Positions 1-9,985 are shown, numbered from the stretch's first letter. The stretch: 64,000 bases of DNA from Alphaproteobacteria bacterium MarineAlpha5_Bin12 (GCA_002937855.1 PTKS01000002.1:124001-188000); one strand, 5' to 3'. Numbers and translations: made by a program. The notes: a model not told the origin generated them from the letters alone.

Positions 1-1056
1 AATGAACATAATCTTACATCTTATTTAGATTTAGTAGCTCTAGGCACAGTATGCGATGTTGTTAATTTGACTCATTTGAACAGAGCCTATGTTCAAAAGG
101 GAATGCAAATTATATATAAAAGAAATAACAAAGGAATTTCATCATTAATTGATATTTCAAATATAAGAAGAGCTCCTAATGCTTTTGATTTAGCTTTTAT
201 AATAGGTCCTAAACTTAATGCTGCTGGAAGAATAGGGGAATCAAATCTTTCATCTAAAATTCTTTTTTCAAATGATTATAAAGAAATTGAATCTATTTCT
301 AGAAAATTACATTTATTAAATGAAAAAAGAAAATTAATAGAAGAAAATATTTTAAATGAAGCAAAAGAACAAGCATATAAACAAAATAAAAATAAAGTTA
401 TTATAGTAAGTTCAAAAAACTGGCATCCAGGCGTTATAGGAATAGTTGCTAGTAGAATTTTAGACCAATTTAATAAACCTGTAATTGTTATTTCAAAAAA
501 TAATTCTGAAGGTACTGGTTCCGCGAGATCTTTATATAATATTGATTTAGGCTCACTTATAATTTTAGCAAAAGAAAAAGGTATTTTATTAAAAGGAGGT
601 GGACATAAGTACGCAGCAGGTCTTAAAATAAAAAATTCTAAGATCATAGAATTTTCTGATTTTTTAGAAAAAAATATAAATTATGATTTTTCTATTGATA
701 ATCATATTAATTTTTATGATTCAATTATTTCAATTGAAGAAATAAATCAAAATTTATTAGATGATTTAGAGTCTCTTGAGCCTTTTGGAAAAGGAAATGA
801 TGAACCTAAATTTTTTATAAAAAATTTAAAAATTGATTTCATTAAAGTAATTAAAGATAAGCATATTAGTATGAAATTAAGTAATAATTTGGGATCTTCA
901 ATTCAAGCTATATCTTTTAATTCGGTTGAAACTATATTAGGAGACAATTTGATTAATTCTAAAAATGAATTAATTAATGTAATTGCTACAATAAAAAGGG
1001 ATAATTTTACTAATAAAAATAGAGCTCAATTAATTATTAATGATGCTTCACTTTAA
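1..1056 (+). CDS. recJ: Single-stranded-DNA exonuclease RecJ, C-terminal part (5' end outside window)
   Basis: The reading frame is open from base 1, so the N-terminal DHH catalytic half lies upstream of the window. The first residues read LDLVALGTVCDVVNL, the typical end of the RecJ DHH core. The glycine-rich GGGHKYAAG motif of the DHHA1 domain follows at 597-623, and after it the C-terminal OB-fold-like region with LEPFGKGNDEP. RecJ degrades single-stranded DNA 5' to 3' in recombination and mismatch or base excision repair in the cytoplasm. The family identification is firm. The first methionine-like codon in the window (TTG, 67) is internal and is not the start. The gene ends about 50 bases before tRNA-Glu. 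Confidence 0.92.
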   Translation, partial: NEHNLTSYLDLVALGTVCDVVNLTHLNRAYVQKGMQIIYKRNNKGISSLIDISNIRRAPNAFDLAFIIGPKLNAAGRIGESNLSSKILFSNDYKEIESISRKLHLLNEKRKLIEENILNEAKEQAYKQNKNKVIIVSSKNWHPGVIGIVASRILDQFNKPVIVISKNNSEGTGSARSLYNIDLGSLIILAKEKGILLKGGGHKYAAGLKIKNSKIIEFSDFLEKNINYDFSIDNHINFYDSIISIEEINQNLLDDLESLEPFGKGNDEPKFFIKNLKIDFIKVIKDKHISMKLSNNLGSSIQAISFNSVETILGDNLINSKNELINVIATIKRDNFTNKNRAQLIINDASL

Positions 1057-1106
1057 TAATTTAATGTTTATATTTTCTCTAAATTAGTTTATATGATTTT
1101 TCCATA

Positions 1107-1181
1107 GACCCCTTCGTCTATCGGTTAGGACACCAGGTTTTCATCCTGGAAAGACGGGTTCGATTCCCGTAGGGGTCGCCA
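1107..1181 (+). tRNA. tRNA-Glu (anticodon TTC)
   Basis: A full cloverleaf can be drawn. The acceptor stem GACCCCT pairs with AGGGGTC, the anticodon stem CCAGG/CCTGG encloses loop TTTTCAT with anticodon TTC, and the T arm is ACGGG-TTCGATT-CCCGT. The 3' CCA is encoded (1179-1181). The anticodon reads Glu GAA/GAG. Confidence 0.97.
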
Positions 1182-1187
1182 TAAGTG

Positions 1188-3116
1188 TTATATTAAATTT
1201 CTTATTTTAATATATTCATTCAAACTCTCAGGATTTATTAAAGAATTTATATTTTCAACTTTTTCTTTATTTATTATTTTTTTTACTGTTAATTCTACTA
1301 TTTTACCACTTTTTGTTTTTGGTATATCATTCACTTGAAATAGCTTATATGGAACATGCCTTGGAGATAATGACTTTTTAATTTTGTCTCTAATTATTTT
1401 TATTAGTTTTTTATTTAATGTTTTTTTTTCTTTTAATTTTATAAACATAATCATTTTAGTGTCATATTTCAAAATTAATTCAGTAACCAAACATTCAGTA
1501 ACTTCAATAATACTTTCAACTATCCTATAAATTTCTGCCGTGCCTATTCTTATACCACCAGAATTTAATGTAGCGTCTGATCTACCATGAATAATTATAC
1601 CATTGTTTTTAGTAATTTGTGCGTAATCACCATGATGCCATATATTTTTATAAACTGAAAAATAAGATTTATTATATAATTTATTATACTTATCATTCCA
1701 AAAATAAAGGGGCTTTGAAGGAAATGGAGATTTACAAACTAATTCACCTTTTTTATTAATAAGACTATTTCCATTATCATCAAAAACATCAATATCCATT
1801 CCCAATCCTTTTACTTGTATTTCTCCTGGATATACCTTCATTTTTGGATTCCCTAAAACAAAACAGGATACTATGTCTGTTCCACCACTAATTGATGCTA
1901 AATGAATATTTTTTTTTATATTATTATAAACATATTTATAACTATCATCTGAGAGGGGTGATCCAGTAGAGGCTATAGTCTTTAATTTTTTTAATTTATA
2001 TTTATTTTTTATATTTAATTGATTATTTTTAAGAGAATCAATATATTTTGCTCCAGTTCCAAAAAAAGTTATATTTTCTTTTTCAATAATTTTAAATAAA
2101 ACGTCTTTCTTTGGGTAAAATGGAGAACCATCAAATAAAACAATTTTAGCATTACAGGCTAATACACTTACTAGCCAATTCCACATCATCCATCCGCAAG
2201 TTGTAAAATACATAACTGAATCATTTTCATTTATATTACAATGAAGTTTATGTTCTTTCATATGTTGAATTAAAGATCCTCCTGCGCCATGCACTATGCA
2301 TTTAGGTTTACCCGTAGTGCCACTTGTAAATAATATGTATAAAGGATGATTAAAGTTAAATAATTTATATTTATTTTTTTTTACTTTATTTTTCATAATA
2401 TAGTTCCACTCAACAAATTTAAAATTTGGAACATATCTTAATTTTTTTCCATCAAATGGGATTATTATTATTTTTTTAATTGATTTAATTCTTTTTATAA
2501 CAAAGGTAATTTTATTAATTATATTATATTTTTTATTATTGTAAAAATAACAATCTGAAATTATTAATATTTTAGGTTTGATTTGATTAAATCTTTCTAT
2601 AATAGCTTCTTCACCAAAATCAGCTGAACAGGATGACCAAATTGCTCCAATTTTTGCAGTTGCTAAAAAAGATATTATTGTTTCAGGTATATTAGGTAAT
2701 ACTCCCACTATTCTGTCATTTTTTTTAATACCATTTTTGGTAAAAAAATTTGAAGTTTTATTTATTGAATTATTTAATTCATTCCATGAGTATTTTCTTT
2801 TAGTATTGTTTTCACTATAAAATGAAATCGCAGTATCATTTGATTCTTTTTTAATTAAGTTTTCAACATAATTAATTCTAGAATTTTCAAAAAAAATTGA
2901 ATCTTTAAACTTTTCATTTTTTTTAAATATTGGTAATTTTAACTCACCTTTAACTTTTGAAAATTTCCATATTGATTCCCAGAATTTTTCTTTATTATTT
3001 ACACTCCAAGACCATAATTTATTGTAGGATTTTAAATTTTTTTTTTTTAAAAAAGTTAGATAATCGTCTAATAAAGTTTTATTATTTTTCGGTACCCAAA
3101 TTGGCTTTGAATTCAT
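1188..3116 (-). CDS. aacS: Acetoacetyl-CoA synthetase (acetoacetate-CoA ligase)
   Basis: 642 residues, the usual size for AacS-type acyl-CoA synthetases. It activates acetoacetate with ATP and CoA, feeding ketone bodies or PHB breakdown products to acetyl-CoA. The AMP-binding P-loop LFTSGTTGKPK is at about residues 262-272, followed by the AacS-typical stretches IVHGAGG and TTCGWMMWNW. The HGDYA and GRSDATLNSGGIRIG core motifs and a C-terminal PKTKSGK lysine motif complete the family set. The GWMMWN segment favours acetoacetate over acetate synthetases. AGGAA lies just upstream of the ATG. Only 5 bases separate it from the upstream irr-like gene, so the two are probably co-transcribed. Confidence 0.93.
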   Translation of the reverse strand: MNSKPIWVPKNNKTLLDDYLTFLKKKNLKSYNKLWSWSVNNKEKFWESIWKFSKVKGELKLPIFKKNEKFKDSIFFENSRINYVENLIKKESNDTAISFYSENNTKRKYSWNELNNSINKTSNFFTKNGIKKNDRIVGVLPNIPETIISFLATAKIGAIWSSCSADFGEEAIIERFNQIKPKILIISDCYFYNNKKYNIINKITFVIKRIKSIKKIIIIPFDGKKLRYVPNFKFVEWNYIMKNKVKKNKYKLFNFNHPLYILFTSGTTGKPKCIVHGAGGSLIQHMKEHKLHCNINENDSVMYFTTCGWMMWNWLVSVLACNAKIVLFDGSPFYPKKDVLFKIIEKENITFFGTGAKYIDSLKNNQLNIKNKYKLKKLKTIASTGSPLSDDSYKYVYNNIKKNIHLASISGGTDIVSCFVLGNPKMKVYPGEIQVKGLGMDIDVFDDNGNSLINKKGELVCKSPFPSKPLYFWNDKYNKLYNKSYFSVYKNIWHHGDYAQITKNNGIIIHGRSDATLNSGGIRIGTAEIYRIVESIIEVTECLVTELILKYDTKMIMFIKLKEKKTLNKKLIKIIRDKIKKSLSPRHVPYKLFQVNDIPKTKSGKIVELTVKKIINKEKVENINSLINPESLNEYIKIRNLI

Positions 3117-3121
3117 ATTTC

Positions 3122-3568
3122 CTATTTAGAAGATTCTTTTAATGTTCTTATTCTTACAATTATATCTATATTGTGAAGATTCAAACAAGCTGGTATTTCC
3201 GGTATATTTGATAAATCTATATTTGAATTTGGTATATCTATAATTTTTGCCTCATCCTCAACATACAAGTGATAATGTGGTTCTTTATTGTTACAATACA
3301 TTGATTTATTCTGATCAACGACAATTTCTTTTAATAAACCAAATGATGAAAATTGTTTTAAAGTATTATAAATAGTAGCTAGTGATATTGAATACCCTAA
3401 CTTTTTTGTTTCATTAAAAAGATCATCTGCATTTAAATGTCTGTTACCTTTTTCAAATATAATTTTAGCTAAAATCTTTCTTTGAGATGTTGGTCTAATA
3501 CCATTTTCTCTGAGCTTTGATAAAGCTTTTATATAATTGAAATCTTTATATAATTTACTTTTTTTCAT
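3122..3568 (-). CDS. irr: Fur-family transcriptional regulator, Irr-like
   Basis: 148-residue Fur superfamily protein. The winged helix contains GIRPTSQRK at about 23-31 and the recognition region SLATIYNTLKQF at about 62-73. The dimerisation domain carries an HYH motif (98-100) and the stretch IIDIPNSNIDLSNIPEIP, which matches the Irr branch (IDIP.. and LPE-type wording) better than Fur, Mur or Zur. In alphaproteobacteria Irr represses or activates iron-economy genes under iron limitation and is controlled by haem. No obvious haem regulatory CP motif is visible at the N-terminus. Its cotranscription with aacS is not a standard Irr context. Assignment to Irr rather than another Fur subgroup is by motif resemblance. 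Confidence 0.82.
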   Translation of the reverse strand: MKKSKLYKDFNYIKALSKLRENGIRPTSQRKILAKIIFEKGNRHLNADDLFNETKKLGYSISLATIYNTLKQFSSFGLLKEIVVDQNKSMYCNNKEPHYHLYVEDEAKIIDIPNSNIDLSNIPEIPACLNLHNIDIIVRIRTLKESSK

Positions 3569-3608
3569 AAATTTATATAATTAATTACACTTTTTTTAAT
3601 AAAATTAA

Positions 3609-4403
3609 ATGATAAAATATATTTTTCTAAGTTTTTTTGTATATTTTCTAATAGGTTTAGGTCTTTATCTTAGCCAGAGAAAATTAACGTTTAACAAATC
3701 AGGTAAACCCGGAAAGCCATATGAATATGGTTTACAAAATGTAAATGAGGTATTTTTAAATGTTTCTGATAATATTAAACTCCTCAATTGGCTTGCGGAA
3801 CCTAAACCAAATAAGCCTTTAATAATATATTTTCATGGTAATTCTTTTGATATTGGCGAGAGAGCTTACAGGATAAAAGAATATATTGATGAGGGCTATG
3901 GAGTTTTATTACACGCTTATAGAGGGTTTAGTGGCAATAGTGGTAAGCCAAGTGAAGATATAATTTATTCTGATTCTAAAATTCTAATTAAATGGATAAT
4001 GAAAAAACTTTCTATAAATGAAAAAAATATTATACTTTATGGAGAGTCTTTGGGAACTGGTGTAGCTGTCCATCTAGCACAAAATAAAAATTATATGGGC
4101 GTGGTTTTAGAGGCTCCTTTTACATCTATTTCAGAAATTGCACAAAAAATGTACCCAATTTATCCTGTTAAGTATTTAATTTGGGATAAATTTGATAATT
4201 TATCAAAAATAAATAACATTTTAAGTCCATTGCTTATATTACATGGGAAAAAAGATGAAGTTGTGCCTTTTGAAATGGGAAAAAAAATTTTTGAACAATA
4301 TAATCAAAAAAAAAAGAAGGTATTTATTGACGAAGCAATGCATAATAATTTATACGAATATGGAATTGCAAAAGAAGTAATTAATTTTATTAAAAATATC
4401 TAA
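3609..4403 (+). CDS. Membrane-anchored alpha/beta hydrolase (serine hydrolase family)
   Basis: 264 residues starting with a hydrophobic segment (about 3-20) that looks like an N-terminal anchor. The hydrolase fold shows the oxyanion HG (HGNSFD, about 76), the nucleophile elbow GESLG with Ser147, the acid Asp216 in HGKKDEVVP and the catalytic His245 in AMHNNLYE. The pattern resembles the Bem46/ABHD13 group of small hydrolases, whose substrates are unknown. It is transcribed divergently from irr with 40 bases between, and its stop codon overlaps the nhaD start by one base (TAATG), implying translational coupling. No specific substrate can be assigned. Confidence 0.85.
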   Translation: MIKYIFLSFFVYFLIGLGLYLSQRKLTFNKSGKPGKPYEYGLQNVNEVFLNVSDNIKLLNWLAEPKPNKPLIIYFHGNSFDIGERAYRIKEYIDEGYGVLLHAYRGFSGNSGKPSEDIIYSDSKILIKWIMKKLSINEKNIILYGESLGTGVAVHLAQNKNYMGVVLEAPFTSISEIAQKMYPIYPVKYLIWDKFDNLSKINNILSPLLILHGKKDEVVPFEMGKKIFEQYNQKKKKVFIDEAMHNNLYEYGIAKEVINFIKNI

Positions 4404-5710
4404 TGGAACATATAAATCTTACTACTCACATCACTGGAATTTTGGCTATAATGATTTTTGTTATTGCATATTCTGTTGTGATGATTGAAGAATTTACCCA
4501 TCTAAGAAAATCAAAACCAGTAATCATAGCAGCAGCATTAATATGGGGAGTAATAGCTTTTTATTCCTCTCTTCAACCTGAACCTTTTAGTAAAGAAATT
4601 GAAGAAGTATTAGAACATAATATAATTGAATTTGCGGAACTTTTCCTATTTTTATTAGCTGCAATGACTTATATAAATGCCTTACAAGAAAGAAATGTCT
4701 TTGATGTTGTTAGATATAAACTTATTTCAAGAGGTTTTAATTTTAGACAATTATTTATATTAACTGGAATTATAACTTTCTTTTTATCACCAATAGCTGA
4801 TAATTTAACTACCGCACTAGTAATGTGCTCTGTTGTATTAGCTTGTGGTAAAGGAAATACGAAATTTTTAACTATAGGTTGTATAAACATAGTTGTGGCG
4901 GCTAATGCGGGAGGAGCATTTAGTCCATTTGGAGATATTACAACTTTAATGGTTTGGCAAGCGGGTATAGTTGAATTTACGACCTTCTTTAAACTTTTTA
5001 TACCATCAGTAGTAAATTATATTATCCCAGCATCTATTATGTATTTTTTTATTCCTAATGAAATGCCAAACGTATCATCAGAAGTTGTTGTAATGAAAAG
5101 AGGTGGTAAAATGATAATTTTTTTAGGTTTACTAACAATATTTTCAGCTGTTAATTTTCATAATATATTACATTTACCTCCAATGATGGGAATGATGTTT
5201 GGATTAGGGTTGCTTGGATTATATTCATATTATTTAAAAATCACATTTGATAAAAAAACTGAAGAAACTAAATTTGATTTTCTAAGAAAAGTTTCTAAAG
5301 CAGAATGGGATACATTATTATTTTTCTTTGGTATCATCTTAAGTGTTGGAGGATTAGGATTTATTGGATATTTATCAGCAGTTTCAGAATATCTGTATGT
5401 TGATTTAGGCCCAACATATGCAAATACACTTGTTGGGATCTTATCGGCAATTGTTGACAATATTCCTGTTATGTTTGCTGTAATCACTATGAACCCTGTA
5501 ATGAATTTAGATCAATGGTTATTAGTTACGTTAACAACTGGTGTTGGAGGAAGTCTTCTATCAATTGGATCTGCAGCTGGCGTAGCCTTAATGGGTCAAG
5601 CTAGAGGTTATTATACTTTTTTTGGTCATCTTAAGTGGACTCCAGTAATTTCTTTAGGATATTTTGCAAGTATATACACTCATATTCTTTTATCTGGTAT
5701 TTCTTTATAA
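4403..5710 (+). CDS. nhaD: Sodium:proton antiporter NhaD
   Basis: 435 residues with roughly a dozen hydrophobic segments. The N-terminal EEFTHLRKSKPV and the central NAGGAFSPFGDITTLMVWQAG block are characteristic of NhaD (ion transporter superfamily). NhaD exports Na+ in exchange for protons across the inner membrane, which suits a marine cell. Later segments SAIVDNIPVMFAV and GGSLLSIGSAAGVALMG contain the expected conserved polar residues. The gene begins inside the stop codon of the hydrolase gene. Its 3' end overlaps the convergent thiP gene by 31 bases. Confidence 0.93.
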   Translation: MEHINLTTHITGILAIMIFVIAYSVVMIEEFTHLRKSKPVIIAAALIWGVIAFYSSLQPEPFSKEIEEVLEHNIIEFAELFLFLLAAMTYINALQERNVFDVVRYKLISRGFNFRQLFILTGIITFFLSPIADNLTTALVMCSVVLACGKGNTKFLTIGCINIVVAANAGGAFSPFGDITTLMVWQAGIVEFTTFFKLFIPSVVNYIIPASIMYFFIPNEMPNVSSEVVVMKRGGKMIIFLGLLTIFSAVNFHNILHLPPMMGMMFGLGLLGLYSYYLKITFDKKTEETKFDFLRKVSKAEWDTLLFFFGIILSVGGLGFIGYLSAVSEYLYVDLGPTYANTLVGILSAIVDNIPVMFAVITMNPVMNLDQWLLVTLTTGVGGSLLSIGSAAGVALMGQARGYYTFFGHLKWTPVISLGYFASIYTHILLSGISL

Positions 5711-7272
5711 GTAATATTATCGAATAATAAATATACAAATAAAGTAAATATTAACATAAATCCTGCAACAAATGATGCTTCATTAAATTTATACGAAATA
5801 ATCAATTTATACAAAAGTATTGGCAGGGTTTGAAAGGAATCATTATTAAAAAATGAAATTATAGTAAAATCTCCAAAACTTATACATACTGATAATGAGT
5901 ATATAAATAATAAATTATTTTTAATTAATGGAAAAATTATTCTTATAAAATTTATTTCATTTAAATTAAATGTTTTTTTAGAATCATCGAAGTTTAAATA
6001 TATATTTTTTATTCTAGTAAATAATATTAATATTGAAAATGGTATTAATAACAAGCAATTTATTATAATTAAAATTATAATAATTATCGAGTTTATATAT
6101 CTTAGTTCTCCAAGTAATATAAAATATCCTAAACTTATAATTATTGGTGATACAACTATTATAATTGAACTCAAAATAAATAATATTTGTTGTGAATATA
6201 TTTTTTCTCTCATATTAAAAATTAATATAGATAGAAATAATCCTGATATTGTCACTAATAATCCTGTAAATAAAGATATAATAAAGGAATTCAAAAAAGC
6301 ATTAATGAAGTATTCTTTTAATAATATTTCATTAAAATCAATAATATTAATAAATTTATATAGTATGTATATAATTGGGCTAAAAAAAAATACCGAATAA
6401 ATAATAATCATTATGCAATCAAAATATTTTAAAATTTTATAATCATTAAATGGATATTTATAAAAATCATTTTGAATATCAAAATAATTACTTCCCTTGA
6501 GTTTATAGAAACCTAATAATAATAAAATTAAACAAATTAACATTTGGATAAAGCTCAAAATTATAGCTTTATTAAAATTTAATTCAAATAATGCAGCTTG
6601 GTAAATTGCAACTTCTATATTAGAAGTTGAAGGACCACCTCCTAGTGTCATCACTATAGCAAAACTTAAAAAACATAATATAAAAATTATTGCAAAAGTT
6701 GAAAATAAATTTTGTTTAAGTATAGGTAATTCTATTTTTATTAAAAAACTTAACAATTTTAAATTTAATGAATTTGCAATTTCAATGTATTTTTTTGGAA
6801 TCGTATTTAAATTTTGAAATAAAATTCTAGTTGCAAAGGGTGCATTTAATAATATATGTGCGAAAACTATAGCCTTTAAACCAAACAATGATTTAAAGTT
6901 CAAAATTTCATAAAAATTAAATATGTTATTAATAAATCCATTTGTACCATATATTCCGATTACACTATGAACAATTAATATTGAAGGTATTACAAATGAG
7001 TAGCCACACAATGAAATTATAAGTTTTATTATCTTTAAATTTTTATTTCTATAAAAAATAATAGAGAATGGAATTGCTATTAAACAACAAATACTTGCCG
7101 ATAATAATGCTTGAAAAAAAGAGATGTATATAATTTGAATATTATAATTACTTTCAATAAAATTGTATAAATCGAAATTATTAAATTCAATTTTGGAAAT
7201 TATTCCAAATATTGGTAAAATTACTAATGTTAATAGAATGAATGCTACAAAATAAAAAGATTTATAAAACAA
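5680..7272 (-). CDS. thiP: Thiamin ABC transporter permease ThiP
   Basis: 530 residues with about twelve membrane segments, the fused two-permease architecture of ThiP/FbpB-type importers. The first half contains APFATRILFQNL and NLKLLSFLIKIELPILKQ, an EAA-like coupling loop. The second half is more divergent. It starts four bases after the thiB stop and shares the TPP riboswitch upstream of thiB, so thiamin (or a thiamin derivative) is the expected substrate. The usual third gene, the ATPase thiQ, is absent: the reading frame runs directly into the end of nhaD on the other strand. The permease must therefore use an ATPase encoded elsewhere. Confidence 0.88.
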   Translation of the reverse strand: MFYKSFYFVAFILLTLVILPIFGIISKIEFNNFDLYNFIESNYNIQIIYISFFQALLSASICCLIAIPFSIIFYRNKNLKIIKLIISLCGYSFVIPSILIVHSVIGIYGTNGFINNIFNFYEILNFKSLFGLKAIVFAHILLNAPFATRILFQNLNTIPKKYIEIANSLNLKLLSFLIKIELPILKQNLFSTFAIIFILCFLSFAIVMTLGGGPSTSNIEVAIYQAALFELNFNKAIILSFIQMLICLILLLLGFYKLKGSNYFDIQNDFYKYPFNDYKILKYFDCIMIIIYSVFFFSPIIYILYKFINIIDFNEILLKEYFINAFLNSFIISLFTGLLVTISGLFLSILIFNMREKIYSQQILFILSSIIIVVSPIIISLGYFILLGELRYINSIIIIILIIINCLLLIPFSILILFTRIKNIYLNFDDSKKTFNLNEINFIRIIFPLIKNNLLFIYSLSVCISFGDFTIISFFNNDSFQTLPILLYKLIISYKFNEASFVAGFMLIFTLFVYLLFDNITYKEIPDKRI

Positions 7273-7276
7273 TTAA

Positions 7277-8278
7277 TTAATTGATTGACGCATTCAGCCA
7301 TTCTTCAATCCAATGACTTTTATTCTCATTAATAATAGTAGGATTTAACTGAATTGCTTTAGGAATTTCTATATTCTCATATGCTTTTGGAAGATTATTC
7401 ATATTATTTACTGGATACATAATGTTTGTAGAAGGTATTATTGATTGAAAATCATTAGAAATCATAAAATTGAGAAATTTTTTTGCTAAAAATATATTTT
7501 TTGAAGATTTTAATATTCCAGCATATTCGATTGATATATAATTTCCTTCTACAAAATTTATTGCCGAATAATCATAGTTATTTTCAAACATAATATGAGC
7601 AGCAGGTGATGTTGTATAACTTAAAACCATATCTGCTTCTCCTGTTAAAAAAATATTATAATATGAGTCAGTCCATCCTTTTGTGACTGTAATAATTTTT
7701 TTATTTAATTTTTTCCATTTATTTTCTGCTTCATTGCCATAAATAGCTTTTATCCATGTTAATAAACCTAAACCAGGAGTTGATGTTCTGGGATCTTGAA
7801 TTACAATTCTTGCTTTAGTATTATTTATTAATTCATTCATAGATTTAGGAGGATTTTTAAATTTTTTATTATTATAAACAAATGCAAAATAACCATAATT
7901 ATATGGAATAAATTTTTGACTTTCCCATTCAATAGGTAAATTAATTTTTTTATCTAAATCATTAAAGGAATGTTCTAAAAAAAGATTTGACCTATTTGCT
8001 TGATCTATTAAATTCATATCTAAACCTAGAATTATATCTGCTTTTGTAGATGACCCTTCAAGGATGATTTTAGTTAATAAAGTAGCCGCACTATCTACAG
8101 TTATAAATTCAAGGTTTTTATTAAATTTTTTTTCAAATCTTTCCTTAATTATAGGTCCAGGTCCCCATTCTGACACAAAAGAATCATATGTGTATATTGT
8201 AAGAGTATCTTGAGTATTTGCTTTTGCACTCAAATTGAATAAAAATAATATAAATGAAATTATAGTAATTATCCTCAT
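7277..8278 (-). CDS. thiB: Thiamin-binding periplasmic protein ThiB (TbpA)
   Basis: 333 residues. A signal peptide covers about 1-20 (RIITIISFILFLFNLSAKA), then LTIYTYDSFVSEWGPGP, the hallmark N-terminus of TbpA. KADIILGLDMNLID and the central FAFVYNNKKFKNPP also match the thiamin-binding branch of iron/thiamin-type binding proteins. It captures thiamin in the periplasm and delivers it to ThiP. The start codon sits five bases after the GGAGG that forms the end of the TPP riboswitch, so translation is expected to fall when TPP is abundant. Confidence 0.93.
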   Translation of the reverse strand: MRIITIISFILFLFNLSAKANTQDTLTIYTYDSFVSEWGPGPIIKERFEKKFNKNLEFITVDSAATLLTKIILEGSSTKADIILGLDMNLIDQANRSNLFLEHSFNDLDKKINLPIEWESQKFIPYNYGYFAFVYNNKKFKNPPKSMNELINNTKARIVIQDPRTSTPGLGLLTWIKAIYGNEAENKWKKLNKKIITVTKGWTDSYYNIFLTGEADMVLSYTTSPAAHIMFENNYDYSAINFVEGNYISIEYAGILKSSKNIFLAKKFLNFMISNDFQSIIPSTNIMYPVNNMNNLPKAYENIEIPKAIQLNPTIINENKSHWIEEWLNASIN

Positions 8279-8283
8279 ATTTT

Positions 8284-8351
8284 CCTCCGCCGGTATTATC
8301 CGGTTCAGGTTCTCGGGTTTTAAATCTCAGCCCTTAAAGCACCCCGTTGAG
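8284..8351 (-). promoter_or_regulatory. TPP riboswitch (THI element) controlling thiB-thiP
   Basis: Read on the minus strand, the segment carries the thi-box landmarks in order: ACGGGGTGC, GGGCTGAGA, then ACCCG-AGAACCTGA and CCGGATAATACCGGCGGAGG. These are the conserved P2/J2-4/P4-P5 sequences of TPP aptamers. The ribosome binding site GGAGG (8284-8288) lies in the 3' strand of the closing region, five bases from the thiB ATG. This suggests translational control by sequestration of the Shine-Dalgarno sequence rather than transcription termination; no terminator hairpin is seen between aptamer and gene. Confidence 0.96.
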
Positions 8352-8438
8352 ATATTTTTAAGTTAAATGTTTTTTCAGAATTTTCAATACAATTTTATCA
8401 TTGTTTTTATGATAATTAGCAACTATATATCATTTTTT

Positions 8439-8515
<77 letters not shown>

Positions 8516-8530
8516 TAATAAAATAAATAA

Positions 8531-9985
8531 ATGAATTCAAATAAAAGAATAATTCATAAAAATGTAAAATTTTTTTCAGAGAAGAATATAATTCTTCCTA
8601 AAATTAAAGAATTAGCAGATCCTCTAAGTATTAGTAATGATATTCAAAATAAATTAAATTCTATAGATAAAGACTCACAAAACTCTCTTAATCTATATCG
8701 AGTCCATTGGCACAATAAAAAAGATCATAGTAAATTTGTTAAATGTCCGGAATATATAATTCTCCCAAATGAACTAACTGGAGTTGAAGCAAAAATAATT
8801 ATTAACATTGGTAGATTATTTCCTTTGATACAAGCTCATAAAGTTTTAGCGGCTTATGGATGTTTAGTACCCAGAATTGTAAGTGGGAATTTTGATTGTT
8901 CTGAAAATATCGCAATTTGGCCATCTACTGGAAATTATTGCAGAGGAGGGGTAGCTATATCAAAAATACTAGGTTGTAGAAGTGTTGCGGTTTTACCAGA
9001 GGGAATGAGTAAAGAGCGATTTGAATGGCTTGAAAAGTGGGTTTCAAACTCAAATGACATTATTAGAACTAAGGGAACAGAGAGTAATGTTAAAGAAATT
9101 TATGATAAATGTAATGAATTAGATAAAGATTTAAACAACATAATAATTAATCAATTTAATGAATATAATAATTATAGTATTCACAGAGCTGTAACTGGAC
9201 CTTCTTTTGAAAAATCATTTTTTGATGCAAAAGGGAATTCAAATTTAAAACCAAGATTCTATGTTTCAGCTTCAGGATCGAGTGGAACATTAGCAGCTGG
9301 TGATTATCTTAAAAATTCTTTAGGAACACAAACGGCTGTTGTTGAAGCCCTAGAATGCCCAACTTTGCTAAAAAATGGTTTTGGTGAACATAATATTCAA
9401 GGTATTGGTGATAAACATGTTCCGTTAATACATAATGCTATGAATACTGATTTTGTTGTAGATGTATCAGACAAAGCTACCGATAATTTAAATTTATTAT
9501 TTAACACACCATTAGGAAAAGAATATTTAGTTAAAAATATAGGTTTGAGCACATCATTAGTTAGTAGGTTACCTGAATTTGGTTTCTCTAGTATCGCAAA
9601 TATCTTGGCATCAATAAAATTAGCAAAATTTATGAATCTGGGTAAAGATGAAGCAATAATTACAGTTGCTACAGATGGTGCCGACTTATATTTATCTGAA
9701 TTAGAAAGAACAAAAAATAATTACGAAGGAGTGTTTGATAAAAATTCTTGTTCAAATATATTCAAAAAGTATATAAAAGATATTGATATAGATAATATGG
9801 TCAAACTATCAGAAAATGAAAAAGAAAGAGTATTTAATTTAGGTTATTACACATGGGTAGAACAACAAAATATAAGTCTTGAGCATTTTGAAATGAGAAA
9901 AAATCAGAAATTCTGGGACAAACAACTAGATTATTTTGTTTCAATCGATAAAGAAATTGATGAATTCAATAATATGATAATTTAA
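8531..9985 (+). CDS. PLP-dependent fold-type II enzyme (cysteine/threonine synthase-like), function unassigned
   Basis: 484 residues. Lys104 in AHKVLAAYG is the best candidate for the PLP Schiff-base lysine. [10 protein letters not shown] (131-140) resembles the asparagine loop of the family. [15 protein letters not shown] (246-260) is the glycine-rich phosphate-binding loop. The protein is longer than ordinary cysteine synthases, with an N-terminal extension of about 90 residues and a C-terminal extension of about 80. The exact substrate cannot be read from sequence. It starts 15 bases after tRNA-Pro and is followed two bases later by an aldehyde dehydrogenase. The pair therefore probably handles one compound: the PLP enzyme eliminates or lyses it and the dehydrogenase oxidises an aldehyde product (inference). 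Confidence 0.8.
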   Translation: MNSNKRIIHKNVKFFSEKNIILPKIKELADPLSISNDIQNKLNSIDKDSQNSLNLYRVHWHNKKDHSKFVKCPEYIILPNELTGVEAKIIINIGRLFPLIQAHKVLAAYGCLVPRIVSGNFDCSENIAIWPSTGNYCRGGVAISKILGCRSVAVLPEGMSKERFEWLEKWVSNSNDIIRTKGTESNVKEIYDKCNELDKDLNNIIINQFNEYNNYSIHRAVTGPSFEKSFFDAKGNSNLKPRFYVSASGSSGTLAAGDYLKNSLGTQTAVVEALECPTLLKNGFGEHNIQGIGDKHVPLIHNAMNTDFVVDVSDKATDNLNLLFNTPLGKEYLVKNIGLSTSLVSRLPEFGFSSIANILASIKLAKFMNLGKDEAIITVATDGADLYLSELERTKNNYEGVFDKNSCSNIFKKYIKDIDIDNMVKLSENEKERVFNLGYYTWVEQQNISLEHFEMRKNQKFWDKQLDYFVSIDKEIDEFNNMII

